64,000 bases of DNA. It comes from Halomonas sp. 'Soap Lake #6'. GTDB taxonomy: Bacteria; Pseudomonadota; Gammaproteobacteria; Pseudomonadales; Halomonadaceae. This document shows positions 33,587 to 45,623 of the stretch, one piece after another. Positions within the stretch are counted from its first letter, which is position 1; each line of letters starts with the position of its first letter. The translations under genes and the position numbers were made by a program. The stretch covers positions 3,224,001-3,288,000 of the forward strand of contig NZ_CP020469.1 in the NCBI RefSeq assembly GCF_003031405.1, in the 5' to 3' direction. The notes beneath the pieces were generated by a model. The model searched no databases, had not been told where the DNA came from, and saw only the letters and a program-made list of their open reading frames with translations.

Positions 33587-34836
33587 GCCTGTCGTGCTTT
33601 GAACTTGGCGAACGAATGCTCACCGTTGAGGCTGCGCGGGATGAACTTATGACGCTGGTTGAGCAGCCTGTTGCAGTGGAGCATGTAGCGCTGAACCAGG
33701 CGTACGGCAGGTGGATCGCCGCCGACATCACGGCCCTCATCAATGTACCTCAAAATACCAACGCTGCAATGGACGGGGTAGCGCTTGCTTGGCCGGAGGC
33801 GGCGCCTTTTCAGACCTACTGGCCTATTCTTGGCGACGCCTTTGCAGGTCAGGCCTTTACCGGATATGTGCCCGCTGGCCAGTGTGTGCGCATCACTACC
33901 GGTGCACCGCTTCCAGCGGGCACCGATACCGTGGTTATGCGTGAACAATTAGTTGAGCATCCCGATAGCGTGGAGATTAATACACCAGAGCGGGTACTAC
34001 GCGGCCAGCACGTTCGCCAAGCTGGGGAAGATATCGCTGCAGGAGAAGTAGCACTAACAGCAGGCACACGCCTAGATGCCGCCTGCCTAGGGCTTATTGC
34101 ATCGCTGGGCTATGCCGAGGTTGCGGTCTTCAAGCGCCCTAAAGTGGCGATTTTCTCCACTGGCAATGAGGTCACTCCGCCTGGCAGAACGCTGCCCAGT
34201 GCTGGTATTTACGACACCAACCGGTTTACCTTGATGGGTCTGCTCGCTGAGCAAGGGGTCGAAGTAATAGATCTAGGTATTCTGCCTGATGACCAGACCA
34301 CTATTCAGAATGCGCTAGCAGAGGCTGCCGCAAACAGCGACCTGGTAATTACCAGCGGCGGCGTTTCCGTTGGTCATGCCGACTTTACCAGGCAAGCATT
34401 AGAGCAGCTGGGGCAACTTGCCTTCTGGCGGGTGGCACTTCGCCCTGGGCGCCCAATGGCCTGTGGTAGGCTTGGCCAATCACACACGCCTTTTATTGGC
34501 CTCCCCGGCAACCCCGTGGCTGTCATGGTAACCTTTAGCCAGTTTGTCGTGCCGCTTCTACAGCGCCTGCTAGGGCTAACACCCACACCGCCAGTGCGCT
34601 TAACCGCCATCGCAGAAACGCCGTTAAAAAGCCGTTTCAAACGCACTGACTTTCTACGCGGTGTATACCACTGTGATCCACACGGGGTGCTTCACGTCCG
34701 TACGACTGGCGCCCAGGGCTCGGGTATTTTAACCTCTATGGTAGTGGCCAACTGCCTAATTGAGTTAGGTGATAATCAAGCAGGAGCTCAACCAGGCGAA
34801 GCAGTGACAATTCAACCACTAATGGGGTGGCAATGA
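33583..34836 (+). CDS. moeA: Molybdopterin molybdenumtransferase MoeA, copy 2 (divergent paralogue)
   Basis: The protein has 417 residues from the ATG at 33583, which overlaps the mobA stop; an in-frame start at 33472 lies inside mobA and is rejected. MoeA motifs are present in altered form: [11 protein letters not shown] in place of NSAMDGYALR, then [34 protein letters not shown] and [12 protein letters not shown]. It should catalyse molybdate insertion like copy 1 at 21109-22320. The change of DGYA to DGVA and lower overall similarity suggest a different partner or metal preference, which is inference. Confidence 0.9.
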   Translation: MSLSCFELGERMLTVEAARDELMTLVEQPVAVEHVALNQAYGRWIAADITALINVPQNTNAAMDGVALAWPEAAPFQTYWPILGDAFAGQAFTGYVPAGQCVRITTGAPLPAGTDTVVMREQLVEHPDSVEINTPERVLRGQHVRQAGEDIAAGEVALTAGTRLDAACLGLIASLGYAEVAVFKRPKVAIFSTGNEVTPPGRTLPSAGIYDTNRFTLMGLLAEQGVEVIDLGILPDDQTTIQNALAEAAANSDLVITSGGVSVGHADFTRQALEQLGQLAFWRVALRPGRPMACGRLGQSHTPFIGLPGNPVAVMVTFSQFVVPLLQRLLGLTPTPPVRLTAIAETPLKSRFKRTDFLRGVYHCDPHGVLHVRTTGAQGSGILTSMVVANCLIELGDNQAGAQPGEAVTIQPLMGWQ

Positions 34837-35879
34837 CCAACCAACAATTCCTACAACAATCCCCACAACAGTCCCCACAACAACGGCCTGCCAAGCAACT
34901 GATCGACGGCTTTGGTCGACGCATTAGTTATGTGCGTATCTCGGTGACGGATCGCTGTGACTTTCGCTGCGTGTACTGCATGAGCGAGGAGATGACGTTT
35001 CTGCCTCGCGCTCAAGTACTTACGCTGGAAGAACTAGCAATGGTCGCCCGCGCGTTTACCGAACTGGGTGTTGAAAAAATCCGCCTAACCGGCGGCGAAC
35101 CACTGGTGCGTAAAGGTATTGAACAGTTAGTGGAAGAGATAGGCACGCTACCAGGGCTTACCGACTTCACCATGACCACCAACGCTGCCAGCCTGCGAAA
35201 ATATGCCAGGCAGCTTTATGCTAGCGGCCTGCGCAGGCTGAATATCAGCCTGGACTCTCTTGACCCTGAGCGCTTCAAACAGTTGACCCGCACCGGCGAC
35301 TTGGCCAAGGTCATTGATGGCATTCACGCTGCCCAGGAAGCGGGCTTTAAACGTATTAAGCTCAATGCAGTGATCTTAAAAGGCCGCAATGACGATGAGG
35401 TTATCGACCTAGTGGCGTTTGCCCGCAAGAAAGGGCTGGATATTAGCTTTATTGAAGAGATGCCGCTGGGCGACGTTTCTGATCACTCCCGTGCGGAGAC
35501 CTTCTGCTCCAGCGACGATGTTCAGGCGCTGATTGAAACCCGCTATCCGCTCATTCCCACCACCGAAACCACCCCCGGCCCATCGCGCTATTTTAAGATG
35601 GCCGATAGCAACAGCCGTGTGGGATTTATCTCTCCCCATAGCCACAACTTTTGTGACACCTGTAATCGTGTCCGCGTAACAGTGGAAGGCCGCTTACTGC
35701 TCTGTTTAGGTAACGAACATTCGGTGGATCTGCGCGCCGTGCTGCGCCGCTACCCAGGGGATATGCAGGCGCTAAAAACAGCCATTATCAAGGCCCTGCC
35801 GCTGAAACCTGAGCGCCACCACTTCACCACCGATGGTGATGTGCAGGTCGTCCGTTTTATGAATATGACAGGGGGCTAA
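34833..35879 (+). CDS. moaA: GTP 3',8-cyclase MoaA
   Basis: The protein has 348 residues from the ATG at 34833, overlapping moeA. A glutamine-rich lead ([14 protein letters not shown], about 3-16) precedes the radical-SAM motif CDFRCVYC (about 43-50). The second [4Fe-4S] site lies near the end ([11 protein letters not shown] and LLCLGNE), and the chain finishes in the diagnostic Gly-Gly. It converts GTP to 3',8-cyclo-dihydro-GTP, the first step of cofactor synthesis. The Q-rich extension is encoded by short CAACAA-type repeats and probably has no function. Confidence 0.94.
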   Translation: MTNQQFLQQSPQQSPQQRPAKQLIDGFGRRISYVRISVTDRCDFRCVYCMSEEMTFLPRAQVLTLEELAMVARAFTELGVEKIRLTGGEPLVRKGIEQLVEEIGTLPGLTDFTMTTNAASLRKYARQLYASGLRRLNISLDSLDPERFKQLTRTGDLAKVIDGIHAAQEAGFKRIKLNAVILKGRNDDEVIDLVAFARKKGLDISFIEEMPLGDVSDHSRAETFCSSDDVQALIETRYPLIPTTETTPGPSRYFKMADSNSRVGFISPHSHNFCDTCNRVRVTVEGRLLLCLGNEHSVDLRAVLRRYPGDMQALKTAIIKALPLKPERHHFTTDGDVQVVRFMNMTGG

Positions 35880-35882
35880 GCC

Positions 35883-36896
35883 TTGCCAGCACCAACACAC
35901 GTGCCGGTGCATATCATCACCGGCTTTTTAGGTAGTGGTAAGACCACACTTATCCATAGCCTGATCGAACAGAAGCCTGTGGGAGAGAAATGGGCAATTT
36001 TAGTCAATGAGTTTGGCCAAATCGGCATTGATCAAGCAATGTTCGAGCAGCGCGATGATGTCGTAGTAAAAGGCTTGCCAGGCGGCTGTCTGTGCTGCCA
36101 ACTTGCATTTGTTCTTCAAGCGGCTCTGGTTAATCTATTGGCACGCAGCAAGCCTGACCGAGTGATTATCGAACCTTCGGGCCTGGGCCACCCAGCAGGT
36201 CTGCTTGATCTGTTACGTGGCGAGACGTTTCAAGATGTCGTAGCGGTGCATGACATTATCGCCACTCTTGACCCTCGCCGCCTAGACGAACCGCGTGCGC
36301 TGGCCCATGAGACATTTCAAGACCAGCTTGCCATGGCCGATGCTGTCGTCATCACCATGCGGGAACAAGCCACTCCTGAGCAGCTTGAAAACGCTCAGCA
36401 CTTCGCCGAAGCGCTCTGGCCACCACGCAAGTGGATACACCACGCCAACGCTGAGCAATTGTCGATTGCCCGCTTACTGCAGAGCGGTAAAGCAGCTTCG
36501 AAAAGTGCTAACGTGCCAGCGGCACACCAACAGCAAGCTGCCGTCCCCAGCCTGGAGGGCCATTTTTTTGACTTCCCTCCCCCGCTTGGCAAACCCCAGC
36601 ATGAAACCGCCAGCGCCCTTGGCTATACCAGTACAGGAATGCGCTGGCACCCGAGTGAATGCTTCGATCTTGACTGCTTAGCGACCTGGCTGGGCGAGCT
36701 ACCCGCTGCAGCGCGGGTAAAAGGTGTGTTTCACACAGGACATGGCTGGAAACGGCTGAACCGCGCTAACGGAACTCTTAGCGTAGAGAGCTGCGCCTGG
36801 CGGCAGGACTCACGCTTGGAAGTTATTCTCCCCGATACACTGGCAGCACCTCGCATGGATATCGAAGCTTGCCTGCTATCCAGCCCAACCGGTTAA
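35883..36896 (+). CDS. CobW/COG0523-family G3E protein with altered nucleotide-specificity motif
   Basis: The protein has 337 residues and a TTG start at 35883, eight bases after GGGGG. Walker A is GFLGSGKTT (about 15-23), the putative metal-binding motif is GGCLCC (about 67-72), and IIEPSGLGHPAG is the Walker B/ExxG region. Where COG0523 GTPases normally have NKxD, the sequence reads VVITMREQATPEQ (about 152-164). Family members deliver metals such as Zn, Co or Ni. Placement at the end of the moaA operon hints at a link with cofactor synthesis. The stop shares TTAA with the convergent gene. Confidence 0.85.
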   Translation: MPAPTHVPVHIITGFLGSGKTTLIHSLIEQKPVGEKWAILVNEFGQIGIDQAMFEQRDDVVVKGLPGGCLCCQLAFVLQAALVNLLARSKPDRVIIEPSGLGHPAGLLDLLRGETFQDVVAVHDIIATLDPRRLDEPRALAHETFQDQLAMADAVVITMREQATPEQLENAQHFAEALWPPRKWIHHANAEQLSIARLLQSGKAASKSANVPAAHQQQAAVPSLEGHFFDFPPPLGKPQHETASALGYTSTGMRWHPSECFDLDCLATWLGELPAAARVKGVFHTGHGWKRLNRANGTLSVESCAWRQDSRLEVILPDTLAAPRMDIEACLLSSPTG

Positions 36897-39800
36897 TTCC
36901 CCAAAATCAGCTGCTCAATTGCCTTTGCAGTGGCTGGGCGCCCAAACAGATAACCTTGAAAAGCGTTGCAGTCGTGTGCCAGTAGCCACGCCTGCTGCGC
37001 TTCATTCTCGACACCTTCAGCAATGACCTCAAGGTTGAGACTCTCCGCCAGGGCAATCGTACTTTCGACAATCGCCGCATTGGCTTTACTTTCGAGTACC
37101 TGCTGAACAAAGGCTTGATCGATTTTCAACTGATCCAATGGCAAATGGGCCAAGTACGCTAGTGAGGAGTAACCGGTGCCAAAATCATCCAGTGAAAAAC
37201 GCACCCCCTGTGCTTTTAAGGCAAGCATTTTATCCCGGGCCTCGTCTCTTGCTTCGACAAACAGCGACTCGGTCACTTCCAACTTTAAGCGATAAAGTGG
37301 TGCCTGGGTGCGCGTAAACACACCCTCTACACGATTTAAGAAGCCTTCATCACGAAACTGTAGTGGGCTAATGTTGACCGAGATGGTCAATTCATTAAGT
37401 GGTGGGCACCGTGCCCAGCGGGCCAACTGATTGCAAGCTTCTTCCAGTACCCATTCACCCACATCGTTAATCAAGCCGCTGCTTTCCAGCAACGGGATAA
37501 ACTCACCTGGAGAAACCATGCCTCGCTCGGGATGCTGCCAGCGCAGCAACGCTTCTACCCCGGTTATAGCGCCACACTGGTTCACTTGCGGCTGGTAATA
37601 AAGTTGCCACTGCTGGTCGACCTGCGTCTGGCGCAAGTCCGCTTCTAGCTTCACATGGGCTAACAGCGTGGCCTGCATTGAGGGATCAAAAAAGCACACT
37701 CGATGGCGACTGCTGTTTTTAGCTTGAAAAAGCGCCATATCCACTTGCTGAAGATAGTCATCTTCGCTGTACCCATTACTTGCCATAACCGCAATCCCAA
37801 CGCTACCCGAAACCACTATGTTCTCCTCGGCCAGCTGCATGGGTTCGCTAATGGTTGCCAGCAATTTATGTGCGATACGCTCCGCTAGCTGAGTGGTTTG
37901 GGCAAACCCACTATCAATACCCTCAATTAACACAGCAAATTCATCGCTACCCAACCGCGCTAAGGTATCAGTATCGCGAAGCATTTTCCCCATTCGCCGT
38001 GCCACGCTCTGTAATAGCTGATCCCCCGCATAGTGCCCGAGGGTATCATTGACTTGCTTAAAGTTATCGATATCAATAATTAGCAGCGCACCGCACCGCT
38101 GATGACGTTGAAGCTCTTTGAGTGCAGCCCCCATACGATCCATAAACAGGCGCCGGTTCGCCAACCCAGTCAGAGTGTCATAAAACGCCAGTTGGTGAAT
38201 CTCTTGCTCAGCGGCTTTGCGCTCGCTGATATCGCTCATAGTAGCCACATAGTGGGTGAGCGTGCCTTCTGCGCTATAAACCGCGCTAACGGTTAACCAC
38301 TCGGGGAAAAGCTCACCATCCTTACGTTGATTCCAAATTTCCCCCTCCCAATTGCCTGTTTTGATAACGTGCTTCCACAGGCGGCGATAAAGCGCAGCAT
38401 TATGCCCGCCAGAACTGAATATACGCGGTTTTTGACCCACAACCTCGGCTTCGCTATAGCCAGTGATACGGGTGAAGGTGTCATTTACCTTAAGAATTGA
38501 ACCCCGTGCGTCAGTAATAAGAATCCCTAAGTGTGTTTGGAAGGCTGCAGCAGCAATTTGCAGTTCCACCTCTGCTCGCTTTGCTTCGGTAATATTACGA
38601 TTCACCGATAGCACCCCCTCAAACTGTCCATTGCTATTTACTAGCGGGCTTACCGTGGCATGAAAGTGATGGGGCTGTGTGCCTAACGTTAGAGGGTACT
38701 CAAATCGTTCTACTTGATGAAACTGCTGCACCCGTTCAAACACGGCAGTAAATGCAGCGACTAATGGGCCAGGCAGCACCTGGGCATAGTGTTTTCCTAG
38801 CGCTTCATGGCGATCAATGAGCAATTGCTCAGGAGCCGCCGCATGGATGTAGCTAAAGCGCCCCTCAACATCAAACACAAAAATTAAATCCTGGATCGAG
38901 TGCACCAGGGCATCCATTTGTGCGCCACGCGCCTGGGCTTCTGAGCGCGCTTGCTCGCGTTCTATTATTCGTTCGTGTAACTGATAAGCCAGCAGAAGGC
39001 GGTTGAGGTAGTGGCGCGCCCCCCAGGCGCCTAGCAGCGCAACCACCGCCATCACAAGTGTCAAAATAAAGGCACGCTGTCGCCAACCCGTCAGTAATTC
39101 GTGAAGGTCAATACCGACCGCCACCAGCATGGAATATTCACCAACCCGCTGCATACGAAACAGCCGCTCACGTCCATCAATCGGCGAACGCATATTGATG
39201 GACCAAGTCGGCTCACCGCTCGCTATCCACTGGACCGTCTCAGGGTTCTCAATCTTCCTGCCAATGGTAAATTGCTCACCAACAGTAGGGTGTCGCGCAA
39301 TCAATTTTAAGTCGGAGTCGACCAGTGCAATGCTCTCTCCGTCATGAACACTCATCTGCTCAAGTGACTCCGCAAAGACTTCAGGAGCAATACTAGAGAT
39401 CACCACGCCAGTGAAATCGCCGCTCGGGCTCTCTAATCGTCGCCCATGGTATAGGTAGTGACGCTGATCATTGGCAGACCAATATAACGGCGTGATCAAC
39501 TCCTGCTGCTCGCCCTGTTTCAAGGCATTAAAAAAAATCGTCTCGCTGATATCCAAGCCAGCGCTGCGGTTGCTGCGACCACTCGCCAAACTATGCCCCT
39601 CTGGCCCAAAGACGGAGACATTGTCAACCATAGGCACATATAGGGTCAGGTTTGCTAACGAATGCTGTAACGCCTGGACATGGCCGCTATCAGGCATGCC
39701 CTGTATAGCTAATAATTCGCTGAGGCCAAACAACGCTTGTCCACTTTGTGCAAATACGCCCATTGCCCACTCAGAGACTACGTTAGCGCGAGCGGTAATG

Positions 39801-39976
39801 CGCGACTCTGCAGCCTCAATTTCTTGCTTATACTGTTCATGAAGTAACCAGCCAAAGAGCACTGTAGTAACGACAAGCGCCAGCACATAAAACGCAATCA
39901 CATTTCGCCGCTGCTGGCGGTAATTATTCACTGCATTTAGAGCTTTATTATTTACATCAGTGGAAGTGATGGACAT
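36893..39976 (-). CDS. Membrane c-di-GMP protein: Cache-PAS-PAS-GGDEF-EAL
   Basis: The protein has 1027 residues. A membrane helix (about 25-47), a periplasmic Cache-like sensor (about 50-295) and a second helix (about 298-320) are followed by two PAS domains (about 345-460 and 475-590). The GGDEF domain (about 600-765) reads GSDEF, with RxxD five residues upstream. The EAL domain (about 775-1025) has EALLRW, VNISP, DDFGTGYSSL and EGVENEAQ. The EAL metal and catalytic motifs look complete, so phosphodiesterase activity is the safer prediction; cyclase activity is uncertain with GSDEF. It is transcribed alone and divergently from the LysR gene. Confidence 0.92.
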   Translation of the reverse strand: MSITSTDVNNKALNAVNNYRQQRRNVIAFYVLALVVTTVLFGWLLHEQYKQEIEAAESRITARANVVSEWAMGVFAQSGQALFGLSELLAIQGMPDSGHVQALQHSLANLTLYVPMVDNVSVFGPEGHSLASGRSNRSAGLDISETIFFNALKQGEQQELITPLYWSANDQRHYLYHGRRLESPSGDFTGVVISSIAPEVFAESLEQMSVHDGESIALVDSDLKLIARHPTVGEQFTIGRKIENPETVQWIASGEPTWSINMRSPIDGRERLFRMQRVGEYSMLVAVGIDLHELLTGWRQRAFILTLVMAVVALLGAWGARHYLNRLLLAYQLHERIIEREQARSEAQARGAQMDALVHSIQDLIFVFDVEGRFSYIHAAAPEQLLIDRHEALGKHYAQVLPGPLVAAFTAVFERVQQFHQVERFEYPLTLGTQPHHFHATVSPLVNSNGQFEGVLSVNRNITEAKRAEVELQIAAAAFQTHLGILITDARGSILKVNDTFTRITGYSEAEVVGQKPRIFSSGGHNAALYRRLWKHVIKTGNWEGEIWNQRKDGELFPEWLTVSAVYSAEGTLTHYVATMSDISERKAAEQEIHQLAFYDTLTGLANRRLFMDRMGAALKELQRHQRCGALLIIDIDNFKQVNDTLGHYAGDQLLQSVARRMGKMLRDTDTLARLGSDEFAVLIEGIDSGFAQTTQLAERIAHKLLATISEPMQLAEENIVVSGSVGIAVMASNGYSEDDYLQQVDMALFQAKNSSRHRVCFFDPSMQATLLAHVKLEADLRQTQVDQQWQLYYQPQVNQCGAITGVEALLRWQHPERGMVSPGEFIPLLESSGLINDVGEWVLEEACNQLARWARCPPLNELTISVNISPLQFRDEGFLNRVEGVFTRTQAPLYRLKLEVTESLFVEARDEARDKMLALKAQGVRFSLDDFGTGYSSLAYLAHLPLDQLKIDQAFVQQVLESKANAAIVESTIALAESLNLEVIAEGVENEAQQAWLLAHDCNAFQGYLFGRPATAKAIEQLILGN

Positions 39977-40181
39977 CGCGCAGAGGCCTTATCCAGGTAT
40001 CCCTGTAGGGCACCTGATACAGTGTGATAAAAGAACCAGAACCGATACACCACATACGCTAACACGTGGCTTCACCTGATAGTGCCGCGATATTTTTGTG
40101 ATGTATATCAGGTTTTATCGCAGTTAATTTGTTTAAAAGTGTGATGATAAGCATCGCCAGTCTGCATACCAAGGAATTGTT

Positions 40182-41087
40182 ATGGCACCGCTTGGCCAAA
40201 TGAGCGACTACGAAATACGCCTCGTACGTATTTTCAAAACCGTGGTGGAGTGCGGAGGTTTCACTGCTGCTGAAACCGCTTTGGGCATCAGCCGCTCGGC
40301 GATTAGCCAACATATGAATGATTTAGAAGGAAGGCTGGGGTTTTCACTCTGCCAGCGCGGGCGTGGTGGATTTAGTTTAACCGAAGAAGGTAAGGAAATT
40401 TACCAGGCGGGTTTGACGCTTCTAACAGCTCTTGAAACCTTTAAAAGCGATGTGAACGCGCTACACCATAGCATTAAGGGCGAGCTAAATATCGGTATTA
40501 CCGATAACTTAGTTACCTTACCCGATATGCACGTTACTCACGCGCTCGCCGAATTAACCGCGCCCCATCATAGCGTCACCGTTAATATTCATATGGAGCC
40601 ATCGGATGCGGTGATCCGTGGAGTTATGGACGGCCACTTGCACGTGGGCGTAGTACCGGCAGTTAACCTACCTACGAGCTTGGAAACCCGGTTGCTGTAT
40701 GATGAGCCCTCCTACCTGTACTGTTCAGCGGACCATCCGTTGTTTGATTCGCCCGACGAGGCAATAAGTGCTGCTCAAATCGCTAGCGCTCCAGCCATTG
40801 CCCCACGCTACCCTCTGCCAAGTAATGCCCGCCAGGCACACGATACGCTAACCCCACAGGCGTCGGCTTCCGACCGCGAAGGCGCTGCATTTTTAATTCT
40901 TACAGGACGCTTTATCGGCTTTCTGCCTGAGCACGTAGCCGCCCAGTGGGTAGCGGCAGGCAAAATGCGCGCGCTCCACGCATCCACCCAGCACTATCGT
41001 ACGCCATTCGTCCTGATCACTCGCCATGATCGCCGCCCCAACCGAGTGGTGAATGCTTTTCTGAGCTTCCTTAAACAGCCAGGATAA
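40182..41087 (+). CDS. LysR-family transcriptional regulator
   Basis: The protein has 301 residues. An N-terminal winged helix-turn-helix (about 8-68: GGFTAAETALGISRSAISQHMNDLE) is followed by a LysR substrate-binding domain (about 95-298). AAGGAA precedes the ATG. The gene is convergent with the NCS1 transporter gene and lies next to the pyrimidine-degradation operon, so a pyrimidine or its breakdown product is the likeliest effector. That link rests on location only. Confidence 0.9.
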   Translation: MAPLGQMSDYEIRLVRIFKTVVECGGFTAAETALGISRSAISQHMNDLEGRLGFSLCQRGRGGFSLTEEGKEIYQAGLTLLTALETFKSDVNALHHSIKGELNIGITDNLVTLPDMHVTHALAELTAPHHSVTVNIHMEPSDAVIRGVMDGHLHVGVVPAVNLPTSLETRLLYDEPSYLYCSADHPLFDSPDEAISAAQIASAPAIAPRYPLPSNARQAHDTLTPQASASDREGAAFLILTGRFIGFLPEHVAAQWVAAGKMRALHASTQHYRTPFVLITRHDRRPNRVVNAFLSFLKQPG

Positions 41088-41094
41088 ACCCTAC

Positions 41095-41124
41095 AACGCT
41101 CGGCACTTGGCCGAGCGTTACTTT
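41095..41124. terminator. Rho-independent terminator between convergent LysR and NCS1 genes
   Basis: A perfect 10-bp stem, AACGCTCGGC at 41095-41104 with GCCGAGCGTT at 41110-41119, has a five-base loop and is followed rightwards by ACTTTTC. It lies 8 bases after the LysR stop and 60 bases from the NCS1 stop, so it may serve both strands. Confidence 0.75.
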
Positions 41125-41183
41125 TCAGTCAGGTCGATATTCTATCAACAGGCACCGCGTAGGACTGTTTTCAAAAAACTGTC

Positions 41184-42701
41184 TTATGGCTGTTTTGCCA
41201 CGTCACTAGCGACCAGTGGCACAGGCCCTACCTGGGAAGACGTTGCGAGCACTTGGCTTGCTATATAATAAATAATTGCCCCCAGCGCTGAGCCTGTAAA
41301 CCAGCCGTAGTTGTAAAACCAGTTCATCGTGCCTGTTAGCAGCGAAACCAACGTAAGTAATACCGGAACACCAAAGGCAATAAACCCAGCAGCATTCACC
41401 GCAGGATAGGCGTGGTTATCCATATATAGGCTCGGTACATCCAAGCGCTGCTTTTTAATCAGGAAGTAATCCACCGCCATAATGCCAGCAATAGGGCCTA
41501 GCAGGCTGGAGTAACCCAGCAGCCAGTTAGAGTACATTTGCTCTAGCGAAGCACCTTGAGTAATCACCCCCGCTTTTTGCAAAAGATCGTAACCCATCAG
41601 CAACACACCTACCGCCCCCGTGAGTAGTACGCCGCGGGTTTGGTTAATCCATTTGGGAGCGATGTTCTGAAAGTCATTAGTGGGAGACACAATATTAGCG
41701 GCGGTATTGGTAGAAAGCGTTGCAATAATAATTAACAACATCGCTAACACAACCCAAAAGGGGCTATTGATCATACCGATCAGGTTGACCGGGTCAGCAA
41801 TTGTTTGTCCCACTAACGACTCAGACGCTGCGGTGAGCACCACCCCTAATGCGGCAAAGAAAAACATCGTTAACGGTAAGCCAATCACTTGCCCCACAAT
41901 TTGGTCCTTCTGGCTTTTGGCAAAACGGCTAAAGTCAGGAATATTCAACGACAGCGTCGCCCAAAAACCCACCATAGCGGTCAAGCCTGCAAAGAAATAA
42001 CCATATACCGAGGCACCCTCAGGGCGTGATGGCGGCTGCGCCAGCAGCTCAGTCATCGACATATGTGGCCACGCCCACATCATGAGTCCGATACCAACGG
42101 CAAGCAGCAGCGGTGCCGCCAGCGTTTCCAGCCACTTAATCGACTCAGCTCCACGAATGACCACATAGAGATTCATCGCGCCAAATACAAAAAAGCCGAT
42201 CACCTCCCCCACACCGCCCAAGGCTGCCCAGGCAGGAATCAGTGCTGAAAGCAGCAGGTGAATGGCTAAACCACCAAACATGGTCTGAATACCAAACCAG
42301 CCACAACCTACAAGTGCGCGTATTAAACAAGGCACATTAGAGCCTAAGATACCGAATGAGGAGCGCAATACGACAGGAAAGGGAATGCCAAATTTAGTGC
42401 CAGGAAAAGCGTTTAAGGTAAGAGGGATCAGCACGATCACATTTGCCAGCAAGATAGCAAACAGCGCCTCACCCACACTTAATCCGAAGTAGGCGGTTAG
42501 CACGCCTCCCAGCGTATAGGTGGGCACACAAATCGACATGCCTACCCACAACGCTGCTATGTTCCATTTGCTCCAGGTGCGCTCGCTAGCCTGAGTGGGC
42601 GCGATATCCTCGTTAAAGCGGGAGCTACCACGCACGTCCGCTTTCACATCAAGTTCAATTAACCCCTCTTTATCTACCATTTGGGATGTTGAGCCAGTCA
42701 T
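41184..42701 (-). CDS. NCS1-family nucleobase:cation symporter
   Basis: The protein has 505 residues from the ATG at 42701, where GAGGAG lies upstream; a longer frame to 42770 has no such site. About twelve membrane helices are visible, with the NCS1 features WNIAALWVGM (about 55), GWFGIQTMFGG (about 135) and NIPDFSRF (about 260). The family imports uracil, cytosine, allantoin or hydantoins with Na+ or H+. It is transcribed divergently from the reductive pyrimidine operon, so uracil, thymine or a hydantoin is the likely cargo. A second, CodB-like member of the same superfamily is encoded at 55135-56400. Confidence 0.9.
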   Translation of the reverse strand: MTGSTSQMVDKEGLIELDVKADVRGSSRFNEDIAPTQASERTWSKWNIAALWVGMSICVPTYTLGGVLTAYFGLSVGEALFAILLANVIVLIPLTLNAFPGTKFGIPFPVVLRSSFGILGSNVPCLIRALVGCGWFGIQTMFGGLAIHLLLSALIPAWAALGGVGEVIGFFVFGAMNLYVVIRGAESIKWLETLAAPLLLAVGIGLMMWAWPHMSMTELLAQPPSRPEGASVYGYFFAGLTAMVGFWATLSLNIPDFSRFAKSQKDQIVGQVIGLPLTMFFFAALGVVLTAASESLVGQTIADPVNLIGMINSPFWVVLAMLLIIIATLSTNTAANIVSPTNDFQNIAPKWINQTRGVLLTGAVGVLLMGYDLLQKAGVITQGASLEQMYSNWLLGYSSLLGPIAGIMAVDYFLIKKQRLDVPSLYMDNHAYPAVNAAGFIAFGVPVLLTLVSLLTGTMNWFYNYGWFTGSALGAIIYYIASQVLATSSQVGPVPLVASDVAKQP

Positions 42702-42825
42702 TTTTCTCTCCTCAGCAGCGCCGTTGCCCATCGTATTCACGGTATCAGCCATATTCAGAGCAATAAGCATGCCTACTCCAGACCGGGACGACTAACTCAT
42801 TGATTAAAAAGCTGCCTTAACGGAC

Positions 42826-42867
42826 AACAATATTATTGTTAGCTTGTTATCTTTTTTATTTGTTATC
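42826..42867. promoter_or_regulatory. Palindrome plus three TTGTTA(T/G)C direct repeats, candidate operator
   Basis: A perfect 15-bp palindrome, AACAATATTATTGTT, at 42826-42840 overlaps the first of three direct repeats: TTGTTAGC at 42836, TTGTTATC at 42844 and TTGTTATC at 42860. Their spacing is 8 and 16 bases. The cluster is 125 bases upstream of the NCS1 start codon and is a candidate site for the neighbouring LysR protein or another nitrogen regulator. Confidence 0.4.
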
Positions 42868-43139
42868 AACCAGTAAAAACTGGCTTAACAAAGCTAGCTC
42901 AAAAAAAACATTTGCACCAACATTAACCAATTCACTGTTTGAAAAATTCTGACAAAAAATCAAAAACAACTGATTTTAAAGGGTTAACAACCATATCCAA
43001 AACAGTGCATCGACTCACCAAAAAAGTGAAAAGAATGATACAAAGCAATAAAAACAAACAAACTCAAAGAGTTAAATAACATCTATAAAATTCCTACTCA
43101 CTACTTGCTAAAACCACTAAGCCAGCGATACTTTGAATA

Positions 43140-43168
43140 AAAGCTGTCTTGTTAGTCAGCTTTATAAT
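43140..43168 (+). promoter_or_regulatory. Candidate promoter and operator of the pyrimidine operon
   Basis: A perfect -10 TATAAT lies at 43163-43168, 54 bases before the first gene, but no -35 is present at 16-18 bases. The -35 region is instead occupied by an inverted repeat: AAAGCTG at 43140-43146 and CAGCTTT at 43157-43163, with a 10-base gap. This suggests an activator-dependent or repressed promoter. Confidence 0.5.
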
Positions 43169-43222
43169 ATTAATTCTCAACTCCTAAGAACTCTTTAAAA
43201 AAATAATCAGAGGGAGTGTCTA

Positions 43223-45560
<2,338 letters not shown>

Positions 45561-45576
45561 CCGGCGCTTAATAACT

Positions 45577-45606
45577 GTTGTTTCTATAAAAGTTGTTCCT
45601 ATAAAA
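45577..45606. repeat. Tandem repeat, 15 bp x 2
   Basis: The units GTTGTTTCTATAAAA and GTTGTTCCTATAAAA lie head to tail between hydA and preT and differ at one base. They end just before the preT ribosome-binding site (GGAGG). Confidence 0.8.
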
Positions 45607-45623
45607 ACAGTGGAGGCTCTACC

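Larger units (their letters stand above)
42702..43222. other. AT-rich divergent promoter region between NCS1 and pyrimidine operon
   Basis: These 521 bases are much richer in A and T than the flanking genes and hold no convincing gene. They contain the ribosome-binding site of the NCS1 gene, the palindrome and direct repeats at 42826-42867, a small hairpin CCAGT-AAAA-ACTGG at 42870-42883, and the dyad and -10 box at 43140-43168. No further structure is seen. Confidence 0.8.
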
